Of a DNA stretch of 64,000 nucleotides, positions 1 through 11,581 are shown piece by piece. Location of the stretch: NCBI GenBank assembly GCA_946902985.2, contig OX336388.2, positions 122,489,894-122,553,893 of the forward strand. The letters run 5' to 3'. The position numbers and the translations under genes were made by a program. This stretch comes from Meconema thalassinum. Lineage: Eukaryota; Arthropoda; Insecta; Orthoptera; Tettigoniidae. The stretch's first letter is position 1. Each line of letters opens with the position of its first letter. The notes beneath the pieces are model-generated. The model did not search any database. It saw only the letters and a list, made by a program, of their open reading frames with translations, and was not told where the DNA came from.

Positions 1-156
1 TAATTTCATTAAGATTTTTTTTTTTAGAATCTCTATGCTGCAATAAGATGCCGAGAACATACGTGAGAAAATCAAAGAGACAGTCATGAGACCAGAAAAA
101 TATAAGGTAGACAATGAAGAAAAATGTGTTTCCTAATTTTCCATATACTCAACATG

Positions 157-385
157 TGTACCCGGTTCTACCCCACCGGTGGGGTAAAACCGGGTGAATT
201 GACTTTTTTTTTCTATTTTTTTATAATAATAAACAGAATGACTCTCTCGTTTATTGATGATGGCTATATTATGAAATAAAACTATTCAATGATTATGTAT
301 GCAGGATTTAATACTTATCTGAAAATAAACATAGCTTCAGGAAGCAGTCAAAGTCTAGCCACCCGGTTTTACCCCACTTTCCCCT
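157..385. repeat. Short repeat with ACCCGGTT hairpin
   Basis: A near-perfect hairpin lies at about 163-198: ACCCGGTTCTACCCCA, a short CCGG centre, then its inverted copy. A third copy of the same motif, in direct orientation, occurs at about 361-376. The three copies suggest a small non-autonomous element or a relic of one. No target duplication was recognised. The rest of 1-470 is AT-rich and holds no gene I can support. Confidence 0.45.
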
Positions 386-476
386 ACAGGGATACACACC
401 GCCCATCTAAAAAGTTTCGAGGCTGGATGAATAAAAAAGAAAACTTACAATGAAGGTGTTAATGCTTTAGGTACTT

Positions 477-1130
477 GAGTCGTCGTCGTCGGCCAATACT
501 TGTATCCGAGTGTATGTTTCTTTCCTGCAATACTAATTTGTATTCACTCGATGGTGATGTCGCTGATGACTCAACAGACCAATTCTGGCATAGAACATAC
601 GGCCGCACACAGTGCAGGTGATGGAATTGGAGGACGTGGCAATATCTGGCGCAGCTTTCTCCTCTGACGAGTTTCCATTTCCTGCCTTCGGCGTTCTTCT
701 TCAAAATGTGAAACCGCTGCACGCCAACGTGCGCGATCTTCCGCAAGAGTATGCCAATTATCAGGATCAATGGCTACACTCCTCAAGGTTTGTTTAAGAT
801 GATCTTTGTAACGCTTCCGAGGTGCTCCTAGAGGTCTCTTGCCCGTGCTGAACTCGCTGTACAGGATTTTCCGTGGGAGTCTGTCGTCATTCATGCGTTG
901 ACATGACCGATCCATCTAAGCCGGTGACTAATGATGATGGCCTCTATGCTCTTCATCTCTGCTCTCTCGAGAACCGCAGCATTCGTTATATAGTCATCCC
1001 ATTTGATGAATGGTACTTGAGTACAATGCACATAACGTTCATACACCCATGTGAAACTGCCAGAGAAGTCCTTGTTTAGGATGTTGTTCAATTTGCATGT
1101 CACACTGGCTTGGATATCGGTTATGTCGTC
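477..1130 (-). mobile_element. 3' end of a CR1/L2-like LINE, 5'-truncated
   Basis: Minus-strand reading frames at 891-1103 and 571-915 encode the region after the reverse transcriptase of a non-LTR retrotransposon. Visible marks are KWDDYITNAAVLERA, RLRWIGHV, the GKRPLGAPRKRYKD block and an arginine/glutamate-rich tail (EEERRRQEMETRQRRK). The same family is present at 36513-38617, and both copies end at the same CGACGAC-rich 3' terminus (about 477 here). The frame shifts between the two blocks, so this is a dead 5'-truncated copy. Family assignment rests on protein resemblance only. Confidence 0.75.
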
Positions 1131-1159
1131 AAATCAATGACCTTTCATGTGAATTTTTA

Positions 1160-1445
1160 ATTTGGGGAATAAAAGAAGTCACTTGGTGGCAAATTGGGTG
1201 AATACGGAGGCTGACATTTGTTCTTTCGCTAGAAACTGCACGACAACTCCAGCCGTGTAGGCCGGCGCAAGGTCGTGCAGCAAGAAGAAATCACTCCCCT
1301 TCCATTGTTGCGGACGAACCCTCTGAATTCTCTTGCTCAACCCATCCATGATATCCAGATAATACTGGGAACAAATTCCCTGTGAATAATGCAGTGCGCG
1401 TCAAATACGGTGATGAGAAAAATTGCCTTCACTTTTGGTGCACAT
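1160..1445 (-). pseudogene. Mariner-type transposase, C-terminal fragment
   Basis: On the minus strand the translation shows the mariner catalytic layout: FDAHCIIHREFVP (second aspartate, codon near 1400-1402), then a frame change, then FFLLHDLAPAYTA (third aspartate, codon at 1272-1274), and the downstream block up to LLLFP. In mariners these aspartates are part of the metal-binding DDD triad for cut-and-paste transposition. The N-terminal half and the first aspartate are missing and at least one frameshift is present. No inverted repeats were found around it. Confidence 0.7.
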
Positions 1446-1856
1446 CTGTTGTTTACAGTTGTAAGGTCCAGCTGTCACCGTAGTTACTCCTCTGACGACA
1501 GGAACCTATCAAAGTTCCAACGTTCACCACTGGGTATCATTGATATCTGGTGGCGACAGTTGAAACTTTTTGAAATTGAACGGAACTTGTAGCTCACCCT
1601 AAGGGTGTCCGCTGGAAGCAGCAACAGACTTAGGTGAGCCGAACATGTCCTAATACACTCCCGGCACGAAAAGCCATACGATAAATAAAATAATTAATAC
1701 ATGTAATTTTTTCAAGGAGTGTGTTTACATATTTATATCTTGTACCACGCCCATTCATTGTGTACAATCGTGTTGATCGATTGAAGAGTTACAAATGACA
1801 ATATTATTTTGTATAGGCAACACTGACAAGAATTGCTTCAAATCTCTAAATTCCTT
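1446..1856. other. No gene recognised
   Basis: Intronic sequence without a recognisable gene. It has a small imperfect hairpin near 1593-1642 (GCTCACCCTAAG paired with CTTAGGTGAGC). The upstream part may be decayed mariner sequence. Confidence 0.4.
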
Positions 1857-3190
1857 TATGTTCGACCCTCACTATTACGTGTCATAAAACGGTGTCATAA
1901 TGATGGTCATTATAACACTTATTTTCATTATGATACAGTTTCTCCAGCCAATCAGAGCTCGTTCATTGACCAATTAGGTAACGATACCTTCGCGCATGCG
2001 CTCAAAATCCAACATGTTGGACATAAACACAACATCGAACTATAATAAATTACCGACATGGAATACGCACCGTCCATATGTTCGCGTAAATAAACTGGCG
2101 AATATGAAACAAGAAATAGCACTGTACCTTAAAATCGCCAACACTAATTTCTACACAGCGCATTCAAACGACTCCGGTGACAATATTACTGAGGGACGGC
2201 AGATGTAAACATATGGCTTGCGTATGGCATTGCAAGCACACAGCGCATGCGTCGGTCGTTCAAAGATCTTGAAAGACAGAGAGATGTCTCGCGCTCGCTC
2301 TCCGATAACAAAATTCTTGTGGCTGACTCTCAACAGATATTTAGGAATATTTATGTTAAAACATATAATAAAATTGTAATTATCGTCGAACATAAACAGT
2401 CGTATGCAACTCGCCTATAATGGTAATTAAGACACTCGTATGGAAATTATAAAACTCGCATACGCTCGTTTTATAAAAAATACTCGTGTCTTAATTATAG
2501 CCATTATAGGCTCGTTGCATAATGTACTATTATGTTCGACCCTCACTATTATGTGTCAGAAAACGGTGTCATAATGATGGTCATTATAACACTTATTTTC
2601 ATTATGATACAGTTTCTCCAGCCAATCAGAGCTCGTTCATTGACCAATTAGGTATCGATACCTTCGCGCATGCGCTCAAAATCCAACATGTCGGACATAA
2701 ACACAACATCGAACTATAATAAATTACCGACATGGAATACGGTGCGTAAATAAACTGGCGAATATGAAACAAGAAATAGCACTGTACCTTAAAATCACCA
2801 ACACTAATTTCTACACCGCGCATTCAAACGACTCCGGTGACAATATTACTGAGGGACGGCAGATGTAAACATATGGCTTGCATATGGCATTGCAAGCACA
2901 CAGAGCGCATGCGTGGGTCGTTCAAAGATCTTGAAAGACAGAGAGATGTCTCGCGCTCGCTCTCCGATAACAAACTTCTTGTGGCTGACTCTCAACAGAT
3001 ATTTATGAATATTTATGTTAAAACATATAATAAAATTATAATTATCGTCGAACATAAACAGTCGTATGCAACTCGCCTATAATGGTAATTAAGACACTCG
3101 TATGGAAATTATAAAACTCGCATACGCTCGTTTTATAAAAAATACTCGTGTCTTAATCATAGCCATTATAGGCTCGTTGCATAATGTACT
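1857..3190. repeat. Tandem duplication, period about 674 bp
   Basis: The segment from TATGTTCGACCC at 1857 recurs from 2531 with only scattered substitutions and one roughly 12-base deletion in the second copy. Each copy ends in an AT-rich imperfect hairpin: CCTATAATGG at about 2415 pairs with CCATTATAGG at about 2503, and the second copy has the same pairing near 3078-3170. Each copy begins with GTCATAATGATGG-type inverted motifs. The unit looks like a non-autonomous transposable element or satellite monomer. Short reading frames inside both copies are shared only because of the duplication. Confidence 0.85.
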
Positions 3191-3306
3191 ATTAAAATAG
3201 TATCCATAACTGCTATGAATAGAAGAGGGGATAGGGCATCTCCTTGTTGTACTCCTTTGCTTGTGCTAAACCATTGAGAGTAACCATCTCCAATGTTAAC
3301 ACAGCT
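3191..3306 (-). pseudogene. Reverse-transcriptase motif fragment of a LINE
   Basis: The minus strand encodes a short piece containing GVQQGDALSPLLFIAVMD. This matches the conserved (R/K)QGxxLSPLLF block of non-LTR reverse transcriptases. Only about 38 codons remain, directly beside the tandem duplication. No YADD or endonuclease portion is present. Confidence 0.6.
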
Positions 3307-3309
3307 TAG

Positions 3310-4072
3310 AAAGCCCCTACACACTATCAGACCAGACCAGACCAGACCAGACCAGCAGACGGTCGGAAAAAGTACCTGACCGGCGGGCAGTTCGAGAGTG
3401 TGTAGGTCTGTCTGCCACCCAATTCAGTCTGTCTGGCTGGAAAACCTTCAGACCACCTGACTGCCCTTCACCTGTCCGGTCTTGTCTGCATTGTGTGTAG
3501 CGCTGTCTGGCCGACTCCGTCGCGATCTGCAACAGTTTCAGTGCCTATTCTACTGTTGAACAGAGAGGCACTAAGTCTTATTACAAGATTCTGTCGCCAT
3601 GTCTCAATATTCGCACCATACAAACAACGGGAGTGCCATTGATAATGCAGTAGGGGATCATGAGAAGGATATTATCATGCAAATGTATGGCTGGACCATA
3701 CAGGGTAATTCAGTAAAACACTGTTCATCCATTCGTAGAAAAGTGCGGATATTAGCTGGGTACCTGTGCTTTTCTTTATACATCTTCTTCTTCAATACTC
3801 TTCTCTTCTTCCGCGTATCCTCATCACTGATCAATGCAACACACAATGATAGTCCTATTTTCTGCTGTTTTGAAAGATGCGGCGACATCACAATACCGTA
3901 TTTAAATACTCAACAAAATATCAATAACCTTCTAACTCATTACTGGGTGGACGACTGAATAGAACTAAGGTCTGAAGGTCTGGTATGTTGGTGTGTATGC
4001 AAAGAAGTCCCGCGACCTAGCGACATGCCCATCCACGTCTGCTGGTCTCGTCTGATAGTGTATAGGGGCTTT
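3310..4072. mobile_element. Non-autonomous DNA transposon with about 27-bp TIRs
   Basis: The ends are inverted copies: AAAGCCCCTACACACTATCA at 3310 and its complement, with one mismatch, ending at 4072. The left subterminal region carries five tandem AGACC units. Inside, 3599-3958 is an open frame of 119 codons (MSQYSHHTNNGS start, a hydrophobic stretch FSLYIFFFNTLLFF) that I do not recognise and do not regard as a proven gene. The left and right flanks show no clear target duplication. The right end abuts foldback element A. The superfamily is undetermined. Confidence 0.65.
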
Positions 4073-4077
4073 ATTAC

Positions 4078-4913
4078 GATTACATGACAGTTCCCCACAC
4101 TGACACTTCCACACACTGCCCAAAATACTGACACTTCCCCACAGTCCTTGGACGCGGCTACCTGTTTAATGACTCAGAAATAATCTCGACTGACAGTTCC
4201 ACACACATCCCCCCCCCTAAGGCTATAGGCTTCAGCGATCATCGTTACAGCCGCACCAGTGGCAATGCACCTAACATAATACTCCTTTGGAGTGAAGAAA
4301 AGCGCTCGGTCTATGTAGGCCTACTTCATTACTAACACGGTCTCGAAAATATCATTGAGATGTAGTGTAATTTCCATCAAAATAAAATAAATGCAGAGTC
4401 TGATTTCCATCACGCTTTATCCAGGCTGTGGAATGGCAAAATAATAACAAAACCGATCTTTTTGGTGCTGTTAACATTTTGGCGTGTTTAAAATCAGCTT
4501 TCTAGGCTTCGTCAGTTGTTTTTTTTGTTGTTGTTGTAATATTTGTTCAACAATAACATTAACCTACTCCATTTTCTGTGAATAGGCAACTCATTTTTAA
4601 TGTACTAGTACTTTTACTCATAATAGCTGAAGAGTATTAAACATTTTTGCCTCTAAACTTATACAGTAGCTCAGTAGGTAAATAATATAATATGTGATTC
4701 CGGAGATAGGCTATTAAAAGTGCTAAACAACAGTAGGCCAAATTTCAACTTGATCGTTTTCATAGAAGCCTTGGGGGAGGGGGATGTGTGTGGAAATGTC
4801 AGTCGAGATTATTTCTGAGTCATTTAACAGGTAGCCACATCCAGGGCTCTGGGGAAGTGTCAGTATTTTTTGTAGTGTGTGAAAGTGTCTGTGTGGGGAA
4901 CTGTCCGGACACT
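4078..4913. mobile_element. Foldback element A with iterated arm motifs, 8-bp TSD
   Basis: Both arms (about 4081-4225 and 4771-4910) are inverted copies of about 145 bp. They are built from repeated TGACA(C/G)TTCC(CC)ACAC units, four visible in the left arm. The flanks carry an exact 8-bp direct repeat, TTTATTAC, at 4070-4077 and 4914-4921. The core (about 4400-4520: ACTTTATCCAGGCT-like and TTTTGGCGTGTTTAAAATCA) is shared with foldback element B at 16505-17317. No transposase is encoded. An 8-bp duplication is usual for the hAT and P superfamilies, but the family is not identified. Confidence 0.8.
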
Positions 4914-4920
4914 TTTATTA

Positions 4921-6110
4921 CAGTAGAACCCCTCTCGTCCGCCGCTCCGGTTTATCCGACCGTACTCGAGCGGAACTTGTCCCGACAAGTAGCGGTGACT
5001 CACTGCCTGTCGCGCCATTGTTGTTTACAGGTACCGGTACTTGTTATCGCTTACCCGTTTTAGTGCTCCGTCATCTCTCGTATCGTTTCTGTCGTCCGTG
5101 TTTTGTACAGTACGACTGTGAAGTTTTTAGTGCTTACTGTTCGTTGGTTTTACGACATTGTTCTTCTGTGTTCGTTACAGTACCGTACAGTAATTTGTTT
5201 ACTGTACAGTTGTCTGTGTTGTGTGTGTTTTCTCAACGTGTCAGGAGTGAAACGGAAACACATTAAATGAAAAATTAGCAGGGCTATGAAGACTGGACAA
5301 AGGGAAATCACTCCAAAAAAAATTGCCAATGAAATCAATATTACGACAATAAAAGATTGGAGAAGAAATCGGAAAGACATTGAATCATGTACAGTAACGA
5401 CAGATGGTGAAAACGCTCTGAAGAATCGTAAATCATTGAAAGAAGCATAAAATTTAACTGTGTGGCTTCGGTGGCGTAGTCGGTAGCATGCTGAGCTTCT
5501 ATGCCCAAGATAGCGGGTTCAAACCCGGCCGAAGACGTCGGATTTTTTTAAGAGCGTTAAAATCCCTCAGTATGCCTTCCTTCGGAGGGGAAGTTAAGCC
5601 GGCGGTACCATGTCATAGATTTATGGCATGCTAAAGAACCTTCCACTAATTGCACCTGTGAGAAGCTAAATTGAATAGGTTAAGAATGTAAACAACGCTC
5701 TTAGGTTTCTACGTTCGTTGCCAAGAGCCGACTGCGGTGGCGTCTAGTAGCTAAGTTCTGAACTTGGCCTAGTAGTCGTTGACGGTGGTGCTTGGCGGCA
5801 AAAGTAGGAACTATTTGAAAAATTCTAAGTTGTAGTACTTAAATTAAAAAAACACAGATAACACACACTAATACAGTCATCACAATTAACACCGGTTATC
5901 AGACAGATTCTACACACACCCAAAGTACACGGGGCTACATGACCGCGTTATCGCAGCCCCTAAACTTAGGAACCAACCAACCAAAATTGAACTGCTTGAC
6001 AACGCATTGTGGATATGGTTCTACCAAGGAAGAAGGAAAGAAACCCCGATATCTTTGAGTTCAGAGATTGTTTATTTTATTGAAAATCCGTATTTTTCTG
6101 TACTTTCTGA
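4921..6110 (+). mobile_element. Pogo/Tigger-like DNA transposon remnant, split by a SINE
   Basis: The left end CAGTAGAACCCCTCTCGTCC follows a TA dinucleotide and resembles pogo/Tigger termini. Between about 5230 and 5450 the plus strand encodes a CENP-B-type N-terminal DNA-binding segment (GVKRKH, a stop, then ITPKKIANEINITTIKDWRR and NRKDIES). After the SINE at 5461-5982 the same protein type resumes: KIELLDNALWIWFYQGRR and KETPIS, the usual second DNA-binding block. No DDE catalytic domain and no right terminus were found. The element is broken and inactive. Its first bases overlap the target duplication of foldback element A. Confidence 0.75.
5461..5982 (+). mobile_element. tRNA-derived SINE, family S1 (full length)
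   Basis: The head is tRNA-like, with an A box (TGGCGTAGTCGG) and a B box (GGGTTCAAACCC) of an internal RNA polymerase III promoter. It is followed by a long body and an ACCAACCAACCA tail. Flanks repeat with one mismatch, AAAATTTAACTG at 5449-5460 and AAAATTGAACTG at 5983-5994, which is a 12-bp target duplication inside the pogo remnant. Other copies lie at 20444-20974, 23861-24732 and 6957-7074. The LINE partner that mobilised it is not identified. Confidence 0.88.
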
Positions 6111-6390
6111 TAATCCAACCTTTTTTTTTTTTTTTTTGCGTTCCGATCAAACCCTCAGTCCCAAAGGTAACGGATTACTGTATACTGTACAGGAAAAGGG
6201 TACATGGAAGACTCAAGTGGTCCAATGTGGCCAATAAAGTTAATAATAATAATAATAGAATAGAGCATTTGAAGGAATACTGGGCTAATTTTAAAGCTAA
6301 AAGTAAGCAGTTGAAATGACGTAGTCCATAGTTGGCGGAAACGAAACAAGAAGTATAATAGTAATTCAGGAATTGTATACGTATGCTTAC

Positions 6391-6639
6391 CAGTGATTCT
6401 GCCGATTCTTCCCGACATGCAGTTCGTGCTGAGACCAGCGACATGAGCCCCAAAGTCATAGCCCACTATGTGGATACCGTCCATCCTGATGCCTAGCGTT
6501 TTCACCAAGAGGTCTACGAAGTTGGCCAGGCACACAGCCACGAGTTGGGAATTCATAGCTCCTTGCTCGTAACATGGCTCTTCCACCAGCTTCGCATAGT
6601 CCACACTGATGATGTTGTAGTCGCCACGCTTCTGGTACG
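6391..6639 (-). CDS. Lipase-family protein, internal exon with nucleophile Ser changed to Asp
   Basis: This 249-bp exon belongs to a pancreatic-lipase-type (alpha/beta-hydrolase) gene, a family of mostly secreted lipases and phospholipases. It follows a minus-strand acceptor (TTTTCGCAG) and ends at ...ACTG before the donor GTAAGC at 6390-6385. Recognisable segments are YQKRGDYNIISVDYAKLVEE, CYEQGAMNSQLV and a nucleophile-elbow motif GYDFGAHVAG, then RIGRITG. Active lipases have serine at the centre of GxSxG; here the codon at 6455-6457 is GAC (Asp), which cannot arise from a serine codon by one base change. The catalytic aspartate and histidine would lie in later exons, which I did not find in 1-6390. 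Phase and sequence join exactly to the exon at 58447-58583. The product is likely a non-catalytic or altered relative, or an early pseudogene, although no stop or frameshift is visible. Confidence 0.9.
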
Positions 6640-6956
6640 CTGCGAAAAATAATAATTATGTTGCGAAGATACAGTACCGGTCAAAAGTTTAGCACCACGT
6701 AAGGAAATCATGATATGTCACCTAAAACTTAAACTTGTGGCACAAGAACTCTGCGATTTTTTTTACTGAGATCTTACATCTGATAGAATATATACATCAT
6801 GATTTCGTTCAATTCGGCCAAGTATTGTAGAAGTTATGATTGTTTAACTGTTGGAAGGTCACACCAAAAAATCACCATATTCAGCGGTATACTGCATTGT
6901 ATATTCCAACTGGTTGCAGGTATTGCCATCAATTTTCTTTTTTAAACTTAGCAAGT

Positions 6957-7074
6957 ACTAATACAGTCACCATAATTAACACCGGTTATCAGACAGATTC
7001 TACACACACCCAAAATACACGGGGCTACATGACCGCGTTGTCGCAGCCCTAAACGTAGGAACCAACAACCAACC
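6957..7074 (+). mobile_element. SINE family S1, 5'-truncated 118-bp copy
   Basis: Only the 3' end of the S1 SINE is present (ACCGGTTATCAGACAG...GGCTACATGACCGCG, then an ACCAACCAACC tail). Imperfect flanking repeats AAACTTAGCAAG (6945-6956) and AAACTTGGCAAG (7075-7086) mark the insertion in the left arm of the Tc1-like element. The opposite arm lacks it. Confidence 0.85.
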
Positions 7075-7875
7075 AAACTTGGCAAGAGTTGGGGATCATT
7101 TTGGTATAAATATACAAATTCCGAAAAAAATGCAGGACATTTTTCTTTTCTGGTTTATACTTTTTCAAGCCAGTGCCGAAATGGTCCATGCACTGCTGAA
7201 AACAAAATGATCTCACGACGAAATCCCACAAGCCAGAAATCTGTGCTTGGATGTCATCTGATGAGTGAAAGTGGAACTACTAGACACGATAAGTTAGAAG
7301 CGGGTAGGTAGCAAGGAAGCCTTACGACAAGCGTGATAAGAACAAGGGGAAAATCGACCATTTTAGCGCTGGCTTGAAAAAGTATTAACACGCAAAAAAA
7401 GGGTCCTGCATTTTTTGGAATTTGTATATTTATACCAAAATGGTCCCCATCTATTGCTAAGTCTAAAAACGAAAATTGGTGGCAATACCTGCAACCAGTT
7501 GGAATATACAATACAGTATACCTCCGAAAATGGTGATTTTTTGGTGTGACCTTCCAACAGCTAAATAATCATACCTTCTACAACACTTGTCCCAATTGAA
7601 GGAAATCAGGACGTAGTTAGTTATTGTTGTTTTAAGGGGCGGAACTACGAGGTCATCTGCCCCTCTTAACACAGATTAAAGAATACAAATTTTGAATTGA
7701 ATTTAAAATTTTGAGGTGGACATCTAAATTTAAAAAGACCAAAAATTAATAAAACAAAAACAAAAAGAAATTAAATAAAAAACAAAATCATAAAAATAAA
7801 CATAAATTACGGAAAAAACAAAAACATTATCATTCAAAAACGAACAAGCCGTTGAGTCAATGTTCACTGGAAAAT

Positions 7876-10800
7876 TTAGATTGCTGGCCCTAACCCACTC
7901 TCACTTATAAAGCGGATAACGCGATCAGCAGCCACCGCGTCATCGGCTAATATAAGTTTGAGTGTCGTCTGCAAACCAAGGTTTCTTTGTAAGTCAGCAA
8001 GATCCACACACTCGGTAAAAATGTGGGCCACGGTGAATACGGCTCCACAGGTACAAAGTGGGGGGTCTTCCCTTCTCATTAGGTACGAGTGGGTGGATCT
8101 TGTATGACCTATCCTTAGCCTACACAAAATGACGGACTCTCTCCGGGCCCGGAAGGAGCTCCGCCACATGCGAGTAGTTCCCTTGATCGCTCTCAGTTTA
8201 CTGGGCAGTGGGTCAGCTAGCCACTGACTCACCCAAAAAGCCAGAACTTGTAGGCGTAACTGAGAGCGAATATCTCTAGCGGGTACCTCCATTGGTCGAG
8301 GTGGTAGTGATACCGCCTCTTTTGCAGCTTGATCTGCTAACTCATTTCCCGCAATTCCCATGTGGCTTGGAAGCCACAGAAAGGTGATTCGAGTGTCAGC
8401 GTGGCTCAGCCAGGCTAGTAGGTCGTGGATTCGCTGCATTAGGGGGTGTTGCGGGAAACATGTAGCAATTGACTGCAACGAACTCAAAGAGTCGGTGTAC
8501 ACACGAGAAAGTGGATTCGTGAATCCTGTAGTGCAAACTGCAGAGCTTCATAGATGGCAACGAGCTCCGCAGTAAACACACTACAGGCCTCAGGCAAAGA
8601 GATCTCGGTATTTGCACCATCAATAACGTAAGCACAACCCACTTTCTCGTTCACCTTCGAACCATCCGTGTATAGAATGCCAGCGTCCGGAAATTGGTGA
8701 TCTATGCTGTGGAACTGCCTCCGGTAAACGGACGCATCCGTGTTCACCTTAAGACCTTGGTGAAGATCTAACCGAATTTCCGGACGCGGGACTTGCCACG
8801 GAGGCACCTCGCTAGATGTCCGGATCATACAGGGACCTACAGCCACTCCTATTTCAGTACACGAGCTATCGTCTAATACCAACCGGCCGAGTGGCACGAC
8901 GTCGGTCGGCGTACCCCTGGTGGATTTGGGTACCGAAGAGAGCTTGATAGGTCGGGTGTTGCGGCATTTGACGCACATTGGCAGCATATGCTAAAAGCAT
9001 ATGTTGGCGTCTATAATTTAAAGGTGGAACACCCGATTCGGCGAGTAGGCTGGGTATCGGGCTGGTCCGGAAGGCACCGGTAGCCAGCCTAACGCCACTA
9101 TGGTGGATACTGTCCAGCATTTTCAAGGTTGCCGGCCTTGCTGAAACGTATGCCACAGAACCATAGTCTAGCCGGGACAGGACGAGGGCTTGGTAGAACC
9201 GTAGCAGCACCGCACAGTCAGCCCCCCACGTAGTGCCACTAAGAAACCTGAGCATGTTCAGTTTCCTGAGACATGTCATTTTCAATTGCCGTATATGGTG
9301 CTGCCACGTTAACTTGCTGTCAAAATGGAGCCCCAGGAAGCGATAAGTGTCAACCAACGGCAACGCAGCATCCCTGAGATGTAGTTCAGGGTGTAAATGT
9401 AGCCTCCGTAGCCGACAAAAATGGACGACGGAGGTTTTCGCTGCTGAGAAACGAAAACCCCGGTCGTGAGCCCACCTGTCGACCCGGTTGATGGCTAGCT
9501 GCAATTGCCGTTCCACGACTGCCATACTTCCAGAGCTGTAATGCAGAGCTAAATCGTCTACATACAGCGATGGAACTACCGCGGACCCGGCGGCGGCAAC
9601 AATGCCATTAATGGCAATCGCGAACAAGGTGACACTCAGCACTGAACCCTGAGGAACTCCATTTTCTTGGGTATAGTATTGCGATAATGTCCTACCGAAC
9701 GTTACACGGAAGAGTCGGACGGACATGAAATTCGCAATGAAAGTCGGTAAGTTACCACGGAGTCCCCACTTGTGAAGGGTGGAAAGGATCCCGTAGCGCC
9801 ATGTGGTGTCGTAGGCTTTCTCGAGGTCAAAGAAAACCGTGACTAGGTGCTGCTTTCGGAAAAAAAAGGCCTCCTGTATGGCGCTCTCAAGTCGCACCAG
9901 ATGGTCAGTGGTAGACCTATGAGAGCGAAATCCACATTGGTACTCAGACAGGAGACCTTTATCCTCCAAGAACCACACCAGTCGACGGTTCACCATCTTT
10001 TCGAGCAGCTTACATAGGCCATTTGTCAAACAAATGGGCCTATAGCTGCTTACAAACTTGGGATCCTTTCCAGCCTTAGGAATCGGTATCACGATCCCCT
10101 CTCGCCATTGAGATGGAAACTCCCCTTCAATCCATATACGATTGAAGAGGATCAACAGTTTTTTTTATACTGGATTCGCACAGATGTTTTAACATTTGAT
10201 TATGCATGTTATCCGGTCCAGGAGCCGTATCCCTGCACAGTGCAAGCGCACTGCGCAGTTCCCATTCAGAGAATGGTACATTATAGGACTCTGAAGCAGC
10301 AGTGGCAAAGGACAAGGGGTGAGTCTCTGCCTCCCGCTTCAGATTCAGAAATGTAGGATCGTAACTCCCGGAGCAGGATACATCGGAGAAGTGCGAGCCA
10401 ATGCTGTTGGCAATGGCGAGATGGTCCGTGATGATGTCTCCATTGATGGACACTCCGGGTATCGACAGTGATGTCGGGAGTCCGGAGATCCGACGAAGCT
10501 TAGTCCACACTTGAGATGAAGGAGTATGCGCCGTCATGGACGACACATACTTTTCCCACGTCGTTTTCTTACTCTCCCGAATCAGATATCGGGCTCTAGC
10601 ACGCATCCTTCTGAAGGTGATAAGGTTGGCCATAGTGTTTTGCCTCCGATAGCATTTGAAAGCACGTCGACGATCTTTAATGGCTGCTGCAATCTCGGCT
10701 GTCCACCAAGGGACAAGCTTCCGGCGTGAGTTGCCGGACGAGGAAGGTATTGTTTCCTCAGCAGCAGCCAAAATAGCATTCGTTATTTGAATGGTATGAT

Positions 10801-11553
10801 CGTCGACACTCTCAAAGGTATCTTCGGCAAACACCGCACGTGCCGTGAAAGTTGGCCAATCAGCCCGACGTAGAAGCCATGACTTGGTAACTCGATGGCT
10901 CTCTGGTTCGGAAGAGTTACGATAATTGGAAAATGGTCACTATTACAAAGGTCATCGTGTACACCCCACTGTAGCAGGGGAACCAGCGCACGACTGCACA
11001 GGATGATATCGATACTTGAATAAGTACCATGTGCAATAGAGAAGTGCGTAGGTTCTCCTGTGTTCAACAGACACAGGTCCAGCCGCCTGATCAGCCTCTC
11101 AAAATCTCTCCCTTTACCGCTAGTGGTAGCGGAGCCCCAGATGGTGTTGTGGGCATTAACATCTCCCAGAAGGAGGAAAGAAGGGGGGAGCTGAGAGACT
11201 AGATCCACCAGCTGGTCGTAATCCGGCTGAGAATCAGGCGGGATGTACACGTTACATACTGTTGCCATTACTGGCAACGAAGTACGAACTGCAACTGCCT
11301 CTAGCTGAGTACGCAACGGCACCTCTTCACTAAAGAGGCTAGAGTGGACGAGAGTGCAGACGCCACCAGCAGCCACAGCTCCGTCCACCCGGTCTCTAGA
11401 GAAGAGTTTGAAGTGACGCATTGTTGTCTCATGTCCAGGACGAAACCTGGATTCCTGAAGACAGACAATGGTTGCCGAAAACGAAGATATTAATTGTCGT
11501 AACTCAGCGAGATGAACAGAATAGCTATTACAGTTCCATTGTAATAGTGCCAT
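7876..11553 (-). pseudogene. LINE ORF2: endonuclease, reverse transcriptase, RNase H (frameshifted)
   Basis: ORF2 supplies the nicking and reverse-transcription activities for target-primed retrotransposition. The start is ATG at 11553 (MALLQWNCNS), the usual AP-endonuclease opening. Endonuclease marks are CLQESRF, LLGDVNAHNTIWGS and SDHFPI (10900-11553). The reverse transcriptase (8866-10155) shows FFDLEKAYDTTWR, GVPQGSVLS and LYVDDLALHYSS with the YVDD catalytic pair. RNase H follows (YTDGSKVNEKVG, FTAELVAIYEAL, YTDSLSSLQS, LPSHMGIAGNELAD), then CTCGAVFTVAHIFTEC. Reading frame changes occur near 10860-10910, 10130-10155, 8870-8990 and 8484-8502, so no full protein can be made. The domains themselves look well preserved, which points to fairly recent death. 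Confidence 0.9.
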
Positions 11554-11581
11554 GGTGTGGACTTAAGTAGAAGTGGGTCTT

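Noticed and set aside
1593..1642. Hairpin considered as a microRNA precursor
   Set aside because: Stem is only about 10 bp with a large loop; no support.
3599..3958. 119-codon open frame with a hydrophobic segment
   Set aside because: No recognisable family, lies inside a non-autonomous TIR element, and no splice or promoter evidence; described with the element but not called a gene.
5461..5535. tRNA-like sequence with A and B boxes (also at 19675, 20448, 23871, 24567, 29775 and others)
   Set aside because: Each is the head of a SINE with body, tail and target duplication; none folds into an intact, isolated tRNA gene as far as I can judge.
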